A DNA stretch of 64,000 nucleotides, from assembly GCA_036924285.1 (NCBI GenBank), contig JAYKYS010000014.1, forward strand, positions 5,580,001-5,644,000. The letters are read 5' to 3'. Positions 56,655-64,000 of the stretch are shown here, piece by piece. Positions within the stretch are counted from its first letter, which is position 1. Every line of letters starts with the position of its first letter. Made by a program: the position numbers and the translations under genes. The stretch comes from Asterella californica (lineage: Eukaryota; Streptophyta; Marchantiopsida; Marchantiales; Aytoniaceae). Below the pieces are notes generated by a model that saw nothing but the letters and a program-made list of their open reading frames with translations, was not told where the DNA came from and made no database searches.

Positions 56655-57152
56655 CTACCCTGAACAATTTTCAGATCGAAATCTCAAACCAACAATGATA
56701 CGACTGATAAGTCGTAAGAGAATCTCATCAATGACTATCGGTCGAATCTCTCTATCATCTTTCGTCATGATCAAAAGTCTAGCTGCCCCTAGTACCTGAG
56801 TTATAGACTGAAGAATATGTCCTTGAGCTACTGCTGCCGCTACCTGAAAAAGCTCCGTGAAACCACTAGAGGGGTCGTCTGTCTGAAAACAATCTCGTAG
56901 GTGCTCGTAGACCATCCCAGGCAGACCTCCAGAGAATAGACGTGGAGTTGTACACAAGACCTGGGCAAACAAGGATCTATCGGGACATAATGACTCCTCA
57001 GACTGATAGTCTTGAACCTCAGGTGGTGAGGGATCACCCGGTAAGGGATGAAGGAAACGCAACGCAGCGATCGTCTCCTCAGCAGGAAATGTCAATGACA
57101 TAGGATGCAGTGCTCCAGCAGCTCTACTGTACTCTCCAACCTGACCTAACAT
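56655..57152 (-). pseudogene. Reverse-transcriptase fragment (retrotransposon)
   Basis: A 165-codon frame matches the N-terminal part of a non-LTR-like reverse-transcriptase family found in many protist and plant genomes. It has a segment before the fingers (FPAEETIAALRFLHPLPGDP, about 22-41), then LPGMVYEHLRD (77-87), corresponding to the usual GPSGL..EHL block, then AARLLIMTKDDREIRPIVID (123-142) and ILLRLISR, corresponding to the usual KKDGG.RPIA.GEVLRRL motif. The catalytic YADD region would lie downstream, but the frame ends at 56655 and no continuation is readable. The fragment is therefore dead. A minus-strand ORF pair just upstream (57667-58310) may belong to the same element. Confidence 0.65.
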
Positions 57153-57666
57153 CCTACAACGTCGTATGCAGACGTAATAACAATTATATATGCTTACAAT
57201 GTATAATTGTAAGCATACATAATATTACGATTGTAACTGTAAACTAATATATAGCGTAATCATGTGTAAGTGCTATTATCTTATATTGTAATCACGCCGT
57301 TTGGTTATTACCGTAGTAATTTCAGTTTTTACATTCTAAGCATGTATAATTGTTATTATGATTTAAACTGTAAACTAATATAACGTAATCATGTGTAATT
57401 GTTAGTACCTAACACTGTAATAACTTTGAAAAGAAAACAATAATCATTAATATATGTTATTACTATGAAGTTACCACTATGACATTTGATACTTCTGCCA
57501 AAACTCTTAATCACGTTGCATCGGATGCTTACATCAGAATTCAGTTCTATAGTTTACATAATTCCGTGAAAGAACAATCAACTATCTGCATTCACTTTAT
57601 TCAACCACTGAACAATAGCAAAATGTGATGGTGAAAAGTTCATGTGCTGTAAAGGTCTCAAAGTTT
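57153..57666. other. AT-rich spacer with hairpin and direct repeat
   Basis: TATGCTTACAAT-GTATA-ATTGTAAGCATA (57189-57217) is a perfect 12-bp hairpin. ACTGTAAACTAATAT...CGTAATCATGTGTAA occurs at about 57236-57270 and again at 57367-57400. It sits between the reverse-transcriptase fragment and the upstream ORFs, and may be an intron or spacer of the retroelement. Confidence 0.6.
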
Positions 57667-58310
57667 TCATTTCACTTTGGATCTACTCTTTCTAGTCTGT
57701 CGCACATCCACTGGTGTAAGGACCTGTTGTTGCACTCTAGCTTTCTTAGCAGATCTAGTCAAAGGACGTGCTTTTTTCACCCCAGGAGTCAATCCGGTTC
57801 TCCTCTTATAAGGGATCTTGAATCTTTTTTCCATATTATATGTAGACATTACAATCAAGAGTGTCAGTTTTAGAACAAGAGTGAACGATTAAAAATAGAA
57901 ACTAATTAGAAACTAGTTCAGAATGCAAATGCACTCAGTCATGATGATCGAACGAACAAAAACATACTGACAAGTAAAGCAGTTTCAACAAAATCAACAT
58001 TAAGGAAACAACATGAAGCTTACCAACAGATGAAGAAGTCACCAATGCATGTTCTTCAATGAGAGCATCTGCATCAACATCAGTTTCGAGGTCTTGCGGG
58101 AGAAGGTCTCCATGATCAAAAATCTGCGGACTTACATATTCATTCTCATTCTCTAAAAGTTCAAGAAATTGCTGCTCTTGCTCACTCATGTTGACGGATG
58201 GCTGATGATCTTCTTGATCGTTCTCACTCTCATTAGATTGACACTCACTAGTCTCATTCTCCTCAGAAGAAGTATTCTTCTCTGGATTGTCATTGGAGAA
58301 AAGATATTAT
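57667..58310 (-). pseudogene. Acidic/basic ORF pair, possible retroelement ORF1
   Basis: Minus strand. A first open block (about 58300-58020) encodes an acidic, Ser/Glu-rich protein (SSEENETSECQSNESENDQE, then EQQFLELLENENEYVSPQIF and DLETDVDADALIEE) and ends TSSSVG just before GTAAGC, a donor-like site. A second block (about 57805-57667) is strongly basic (GLTPGVKKARPLTRSAKKAR, then VLTPVDVRQTRKSRSKVK) and ends with a stop. Splicing the two would give an acidic-then-basic nuclear-type protein. Its position upstream of the reverse transcriptase on the same strand suggests an element-encoded protein, but no family is recognised. Confidence 0.4.
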
Positions 58311-58969
58311 CTTCTCAACTGATCAGATTGCTTGTTGTTTGAGGTGTGATTTACCTATGGTCTTCTTTGAAGAGTTCTTTCGCTTAGTTTCTTAATTTTT
58401 CATGCAGAGATAAGTTCCTAACGATTTGGATAAGTACACATCAGAAGTAGACATCACATCCATTAAAGAAGATGAGAGTAGAGTGTTAAAAATCTTCCGG
58501 CTTATGAAACATGTCACGCAGCTGCAATGTCGAATCTTTTATTTGTCCAATATTGTAAAACACTCTCGTTTAGTCTCATCTGAAAACTGAGGAATTTGCA
58601 TGAGGGCGAAGATTACATCTAATGCCCCATTTCAAGAACGGAGTGGCTTCCCAACCTCTATCAACGATGAACCAACCCACTCACGAGCTCCAGCAGTTCA
58701 CCTTTTGATAGACAGGGCCAACAGTTTCCTCCTGGGAGAAAGAGCATTGGGATTGTCCCTTTCCACTACCCCACAAGCCGTGGAGCTAACAATCACTCGT
58801 GTTACTAGGTCTTTGAAAGTAAAGCTTCACATGGACTCATCCAGCTTCACAGGAAGAAATCAAAACGTCATGCACAAAACCATGGCGAAACATGCCCTAA
58901 CAGTACTCATGAACATGTCTAATGTCTCACTTCCTCGAGCTCTAATATGATTGCGTACTTCGGATTATA
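58311..58969. other. No secure gene
   Basis: A 116-codon + frame at 58600-58950 (RANSFLLGERALGLSLST...) has no recognised family. It may be part of the unknown ORF cluster that follows. Confidence 0.35.
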
Positions 58970-59400
58970 TCCTCCATTGCGTCAAAAGCTTACGAGGAGA
59001 AGCTCTATGGAAATCAGGTTACTGTTGAGAACGAGTCAATAGATAAAGAGATACGATTAATAGAGTCCGAAAGAGCGGATGTTCAGAAGCGTGTGGACGA
59101 GGAATATGCTAATACCGCTGTCGTGTTGTGGTTCGGCTCCTGTTTGAAATTCTCGTGAAACGTAGATTGTGTTACTTTTCTGTGTTTCGTGAACCGTATC
59201 GCGTAACTCGTCGAAAGGTGTGATGGGTGCAACGTTCGTGATTATCTGTTTGAGTGATCGTACAATAGAGGAACGTGTCAAGTCATCGATCTGTGCGCTC
59301 ACTTCAGTCATCTTTGTCGCCGCATTTGTGTATAAAATGATGGGTCGAGAGTTCATAAGGCATTCTCTCTCAACGGGTGATTTGTGAGAGTTCTCAGAGG
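58970..59400. other. Overlapping coding-like frames on both strands, unknown
   Basis: On the plus strand a frame from about 58970 to 59158 reads YEEKLYGNQVTVENESIDKE and DKEIRLIESERADVQKRVDE, coiled-coil-like. On the minus strand 59407-59057 is a 116-codon frame (for example KMTEVSAQIDDLTRSSIVRS and PFDELRDTVHETQKSNTIYV). Both look protein-like, and only one can be the main coding frame here. No family is recognised. Confidence 0.3.
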
Positions 59401-59429
59401 TCTGCATGGAGAAGTGAAGAGCTGCAAGC

Positions 59430-59864
59430 GTGATGGTTATGGATGGAGGTCAGATACCGGCTCCGGATCTTCCTTTCTCTAATCCATTTCACATCAAGCT
59501 TCATTGCATCGATCGTGACCACTTTCGACAACGGTTAGTTGCGTACTTTGACGTTGAATTCATGAGGAGAGTGATGGAGTTACAGCTTCCGGTGATCCTT
59601 TCGATCGTTACATACGGAGAAACTTGGGATATGACGGTATATATCTTGTTGTGAGGAACAATGGATCTTAACTATCCATCGAATATTCCTTTCAACCTTT
59701 GGGTCGATGTCCGGTGTCATTGCATACCGAAGATCAATCATGAGGTTTGGATCGTAAGAAACTTCGTGCAAGAATATTTCAATCAAGTGATAGCTTCACC
59801 ATTTTCTTTTGTCATACCTTTTATTGTAGAACGTTTCCAGGTTGTAATATTGACTTTGTATTAG
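59430..59864 (+). pseudogene. Coding-like relic, unknown family
   Basis: The + strand reads MDGGQIPAPDLPFSNPFHIK and RDHFRQRLVAYFDVEFMRRV, a run of 74 codons to a stop. Near 59575 another frame takes over with ASGDPFDRYIRRNLGYDGIY and LVVRNNGS, which looks more natural than the continuation of the first frame, so a single-base frameshift is likely. After 59660 a further frame reads DLNYPSNIPFNLWVDVRCHC. The start lies 22 bases from the divergent minus-strand ATG at 59407. Compact spacing like this is unusual for plant genes and suggests a mobile or viral-like origin, but I cannot identify it. Confidence 0.35.
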
Positions 59865-60682
59865 TCTGCGACTCAATCTTTCTATTCTGGTTGAGCGCTT
59901 CTGTGTAGTTACGGACTGCGAAGAATCCTTCGACATGTCTCAAGGATTTTCTGAGGTCTTAATGTCTTGTTGATATTTTGTGTCTCCTTGGGAGTAAAAA
60001 TTAGTTCTAGGAGAAAAAGTTGAATGAAGAAAGGACAAAAACCAAAGTTCTTTTTGCTCTCATTGGTCTACTTTTGGACCAATGGTCTTGTAGCTGATCC
60101 TCGTGACGTTTCTATAGTTTCTGGAAGCTTCGGGGGGCCATTCGTGAAACGAAGGGTATGGTTGGAAAGCTCTCGACCGAGGCTACAATCTGGGCTGAAG
60201 AATCGATCGATTTGATGGAAGGATGAGGGCGTTATGATCGATTGAGTGGAAGAGGATGAAATTCATACCTACTACTACGTTTCTGGTTGTTCCGAGAGAC
60301 TCGTGAGGAGTTTTGAGGAGCTGTCAGTTGGGTTGGAGAGCTGACAATGTGCTGATCGTTTTGATATCAATTTCATCAGATTCTTGATCGATTTGGATTG
60401 TGAACCGACTGAGTGAAGTTGAGAAGTACAGACGTGATAAGACAGAAACAGCGAACTGTGATAGTAATGGATAGTTTGTTATTGCTTGAGTCTGAGTCGA
60501 ATTTCTAAGTGAAACTTTCCAGGATTGAAGTATGTCTTATCAGTAAGATACTTGGGAAGTTTCACCTCAAATGGTCGAGTAGTTTGTTCAGAATCTTGGA
60601 TCAAATGTACTTGGGTTTGTAAAGCTCTTAAGTTAGCACAGATTATGGTTTGTTTTAATTATCATTTTCTACTTTTATAGGT
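59865..60682. other. Spacer within the unknown ORF cluster
   Basis: No protein-like frame stands out. The stretch ends in TTTTCTACTTTTATAG just before an ATG, which resembles a splice acceptor. Confidence 0.35.
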
Positions 60683-60832
60683 ATGTCGAGTTTTGCTCAA
60701 GACATGTATTTAAAGTATAAGACGGTTCGAGAAGCAGCATTCGAGAACCATCTGTACTTGAAAGATTTTGCGATTCTTCATCACCATAACTTGAGATCGA
60801 AGGACGTTCTGTTGGTGGATGCTGTCCCGTGA
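60683..60832 (+). CDS. Short ORF, unknown (49 aa)
   Basis: The frame starts MSSFAQDMYLKYKTVREAAF and continues NHLYLKDFAILHHHNLRSKD to a stop. The composition looks natural and the frame follows a pyrimidine-rich AG (TTTTATAG), so it could be an exon. No family is recognised. It lies between two other unknown ORFs on the same strand. Confidence 0.3.
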   Translation: MSSFAQDMYLKYKTVREAAFENHLYLKDFAILHHHNLRSKDVLLVDAVP

Positions 60833-60891
60833 AGAACTCAACCAATCATCCTTTTAATGCTATTCATTTTTTTACTTTTTCTCTTTTCACT

Positions 60892-61260
60892 ATGGATAGG
60901 GATAAAGAGTTGTATTTAGAAGCCACTTTGTTATCTTGGCTTCTTCGTTGGGGATGTAGTCCAGAGGAGACACCTTCTTATGTTGAGAATAGATATTCAC
61001 AGGTTTTTGTTCATGATCCATTTATAACCCTTAGAACTTAATTGGAAAAATATTATCAAAGAGGAGGTCAATATCGTATAGAAATCAGTTCCACATGGAG
61101 TTTCTATGCATTTCCTGCATCTTCTCAAGTGAGAAGGATTTCTAACTCTTGTTCATATCATTATATGAGACTCTTACCATATAATATAACAAGACACTAC
61201 AAGTTTTCATTAGTACACAAGTTTTATGAAAGTGTACCTATCAAAGTGATCGTGCGTTAG
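60892..61260 (+). pseudogene. ORF interrupted by one stop codon, unknown family
   Basis: A single frame runs from ATG 60892 (MDRDKELYLEATLLSWLLRW, then CSPEETPSYVENRYSQVFVH) to a TAA at 61039-61041, and resumes in the same frame with EKYYQRGGQYRIEISSTWSF and YHYMRLLPYNITRHYKFSLV to a stop at 61260: about 122 codons with one nonsense mutation. It has no signal peptide or zinc motif. It looks like a once-functional protein of mixed helix/strand type. I do not recognise it. Confidence 0.4.
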
Positions 61261-61453
61261 TCCATTGACATATTATTAGTAAATACTAGGATGTCATACA
61301 ATTAGAATAAACACAAAGTGGATAGGAGAGGTGTTTATTTTATAAATGTGATATTGAGTGGGCAGAGGTACATCTGTTTTCCTCACCACTATCGCAACTG
61401 CAACTTGACTTTATCTCTCTTCATCTCTTTGACTTTGGCTCCACTTACACTGG

Positions 61454-61745
61454 TTAGTTTCTTTTTAAGAAATTTCTAATTTTTTGGATTAGTGATAGTG
61501 AAATCACCGGAATCATTTTATGAAACTATTTTTCTTTTTTGGAGTTCGAGCTATATTAAGAAGTTTAGGTCCAGTGTTTTTTAGATTCTTAGAATATTTT
61601 ACAAGTAAAAATAAAGAAATCATAGTAAAAACTGACAAAACATTTCAGTATAAAAGTAGTTCTTTAAGAATATTGACCGGCTGAGAAAAAGTTTATAAAT
61701 CTACCACTAATCCAAAAAATTAGAAAAATCTTAAAAGAAAACTAA
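61454..61745. mobile_element. MITE with ~45-bp terminal inverted repeats (292 bp)
   Basis: The left arm 61454-61498 begins TTAGTTTCTTTTTAAG and runs through CTAATTTTTTGGATTAGTG; the right arm 61701-61745 is its reverse complement with about five mismatches. The interior is AT-rich with no ORF. Short flanking target duplications are not obvious. The long arms and small size fit a MITE or foldback element. Confidence 0.8.
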
Positions 61746-61925
61746 GTCTATTTTTGACTAATTTAATAATAATATTATATATTCTTTATATAGCATAGTT
61801 GGATATACTTTTCTGTATTTTCTGTATTTTATCTCTTTTGTTAGAAACTAATTGTCTTCTATGATAGAAGTACTTATTGATTTTACGTCATTCCTCCCTC
61901 CTAATCCTTTACTTATCTAAAGATA

Positions 61926-61987
61926 GCTCGGGGTTAACCGGCTACCTTTGTATTCTCAACCGGCTGGGATTCTCAAAAGTCAAGTTG
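61926..61987 (+). repeat. 62-bp dispersed repeat, copy 2
   Basis: Begins GCTCGGGGTTAACCGG and ends AAAAGTCAAGTTG; same length and orientation as 24497-24558. It abuts the hairpin at 61995-62059 and lies just upstream of the hAT relic, so it could belong to that element's end. Confidence 0.8.
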
Positions 61988-61994
61988 TAAGCAA

Positions 61995-62059
61995 AGCAAA
62001 GATCAGCAAAGACCCTCTCTGAAAGGGTCTTTCAAAAAGGGTCTTTGCTGACCTTTGCT
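61995..62059. repeat. 22-bp-arm hairpin
   Basis: AGCAAAGATCAGCAAAGACC... (61995-62016) pairs with 62038-62059 with one mismatch. The motif AGCAAAGACCCTCTCTGA also recurs directly at about 62072. It sits at the upstream border of the hAT-like coding relic and may be part of its subterminal region. Confidence 0.85.
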
Positions 62060-62142
62060 TTTGATCAAGAGCAAAGACCCTCTCTGATTTTATATCTATT
62101 TCTTCATCTTCCACTTCCTCTTCAGATAAAGATTAAGAACCT

Positions 62143-64000
62143 CGTGTTATTACGCCTACCCTTTCTAGAGTGGAAGTACAATGTAAACGTTGGGATGATG
62201 CATAGTACGATCTTTTCGAATGGATACATTTTGATAGAGATCTAGGTAAGGTACATTGCAAGGTTTGTCAAGGTAAAAGAAAATCTCTTTTTGCTAGACA
62301 TGGTTGCATCAATATTCGAGTCTTTGCATTTCATGACCATGCAACTACCACACTGCATAGGTCTTTAGCTTGGGTTGCTCATGAAGGTAAGCAAACTTCC
62401 CAACAAGCTGTTGAAACTGCGAATCGGACATGTGACCGAACTTTACTTACATTATTTCTAGCATCATATTTTGTAAGAAAAGAATGTATAGCATTTGCAA
62501 AGTTCTCTATCCTCTGCAGAATGTTGAAGTTGTCTCTAGTTACATGATAGACAGTATATACCACGATGATAAGACATGTGTGGACATGATCAGTTGCATC
62601 AGTTCAGTTCTGCATAAACGTATCATTGCTAGAATTTAACGAAGTTCATTTTTGGCATCATGTGTGATGAGGTACGGATGTGGCTGTGCATGAACACTTC
62701 GTGATTTTTGGAACCTTTTTAGAAAAAGGCCATGTAGTTATATCATTCTTAGGTCTCATTCGTCTCTCAGAGAAGCACTCTGAAGCTATCACATAGACTC
62801 TTCTTGCACTTCTTAAGGTTTGGGGTCTCCAACACGAAAAAACGATAAGTTTCAGGTCTGACGGAGCTTCTGTTGATGACTAGAGTACAAAACAGAGTGA
62901 CAACCCGCTTGAAGCACGTAGTGGATCTTTTTATGCTTACTTCCCACTGTGTTGCGCATCGTTGTAATATAGCTCTCGTGAAAACTTCTCGGCATACTTC
63001 ATGTGTAACTCTTAGTGAGGAGATCGATGACTTAATCAATGCAGTTGCTGCTTACTTCAAGAGATCAACAAAACTCAAAGAAGGGTTGGAGATTTTACAG
63101 GTCGAATTTGTTGATTCACGTAAGTTTCTGAAGCGTTATAACAAAACGCGTTGGTTGTCTCGCTGGAGTGCTGTAAGTAGTCTTTGTGATAGTCTGAAAT
63201 CTGTCTTGTTTTTTTGTCTTAGACAGGTTCGGTCGAAAACCATGGGATAGGTAAAGAGTTGTTCAAGCAGCTGAGCTCTTTCAAGATAGTATAATGTCTT
63301 TTCTTCTTGGCTGATATTTTGTAATCTCTGAGTGTATTGTCTCGTATATTTCAGCAGAAGTTTGTGGATGTAAATACCGTAGGAGCTTTGATTAATAATG
63401 AGGTTGCGACCATTCCAATGCATTATACGGTTGAGCCTACTGTGAACCTCAATGCATTCTTCATCAATGAAGAAACTGGATATCATCTACTCCCTGATTA
63501 TGATCTCGAAGGTGGTTTCTTGAAACGTTTACATTCTGAAGTCCAAGGAAAGTTTTTCCATTCTATTCAGTTACAAAGAGATAGGTTGGGGAGAGACTTC
63601 GAGGAAGCTGTCAATTTCCAAAAGAGTTTCTCTGAGGCAGTTTGATTACAGTTATTGGCGAGATTTTCCAACAACGACTTGGTTGGAGCATTCAAAATTT
63701 TATCTTCATCATAAATGCCTTCCCAGCTGATCTCTTTACGAGATTGGGGGTCTAAAGAACTTCAACTTCTTTGTGGAGCAAAGAAACATGTAAGTGAGAT
63801 ATCATGGACCCCTTATATCCAACCAGTCTCTGCAAAGTTAAGGTTCCAGCAATTCAAAACTCATACACACGGCGAGTTCAAGGACTCTTCATTTAGAGAC
63901 TTGTGGACGATGATTATTTAGAGTGAAACTTTAAAGTGTAAGTATCCACAACTGTCTATTTTTGCTGATATTGCTTGCATTTAGTGCGTTTCTATAGTTC
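62143..64000 (+). pseudogene. hAT-type transposase relic (DUF4371 / ZNF862-like), broken and partial
   Basis: Read across frames, the + strand follows the order of a hAT-superfamily protein of the DUF4371/ZNF862-like type. An N-terminal zinc-finger-like part comes first (WIHFDRDLGKVHCKVCQGKR at about 62222-62281, then RHGCINIRVFAFHDH). It is followed by MCDEV and HFVIFGTFLEKGHVVISFLG, TISFRSDGAS, and the conserved HCVAHRCNIALVKTS segment (about 62946-62990). Then come IDDLINAVAAYFKRSTKLKE and NKTRWLSRWSAVSSL (63138-63182), a central NEV...DLEGGFLKRLHSEVQGKF part, and a C-terminal LQLLARFSNNDLVGAFKIL and FQQFKTHTHGEFKDSSFRDL. At least five stops or frameshifts break it (near 62190, 62545, 62690, 62805, 62880, 63250, 63290). 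It continues past the window. It is inactive as transposase. Confidence 0.8.

Overview
This is nuclear DNA from a land plant. The evidence is a protein with the plant PADRE (DUF4228) architecture, a two-domain fasciclin-like arabinogalactan protein, GT-AG introns with pyrimidine-rich acceptors, a telo-box, plant-style TATA boxes and a landscape of short non-autonomous transposons. The window is gene-poor and repeat-rich. A bryophyte or another early-diverging lineage is possible, but nothing here fixes the species.

Layout. 0-2 kb: two tandem copies of a ~350 bp promoter-like segment, each with a TATA box. 2-4.6 kb: purine-rich leader and an intact, intronless PADRE/DUF4228 gene (+). 4.6-14 kb: no convincing gene; a ~3 kb very AT-rich island lies at 11-13.9 kb. 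14-16 kb: a perfect 152 bp tandem duplication, a possible solo LTR, a MITE end and a tRNA-derived SINE-like head. 16.7-19 kb (-): the 3' part of a multi-exon gene reconstructed by phase-compatible splicing (four exons, 149 codons, family not recognised), followed by decayed coding-like sequence. 19-20.3 kb: second AT-rich island. 20.3-20.8 kb (+): decayed coding relic. 21-34 kb: repeat territory with three members of one MITE family (26.2, 30.6, 33.3 kb), a pair of SINE-like copies and strong hairpins. 34-36 kb: nested inverted repeats. 37.7-40.8 kb: the fasciclin-like gene, with a likely second exon that supplies a hydrophobic tail. 40.8-53 kb: no gene recognised; inverted-repeat elements and hairpins. 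53.4-58.3 kb (-): retroelement remains (zinc-knuckle ORF1-like protein, a reverse-transcriptase fragment, acidic and basic ORFs). 58.6-61.3 kb: short coding-like ORFs of unknown origin. 61.4-64 kb: an inverted-repeat element, a hairpin and a broken hAT-type transposase that runs off the window.

The two secure genes do not form a pathway. PADRE proteins are linked to stress and pathogen responses; fasciclin-like AGPs act at the cell surface and wall. Most of the remaining sequence reads as transposon turnover. No wholly new system is demonstrated. The best leads are the three-copy MITE family flanked by TATTA/TAATA, the unrecognised spliced gene at 17.7-18.95 kb, the unknown ORF cluster at 58.9-61.3 kb and the duplicated promoter near the left end.
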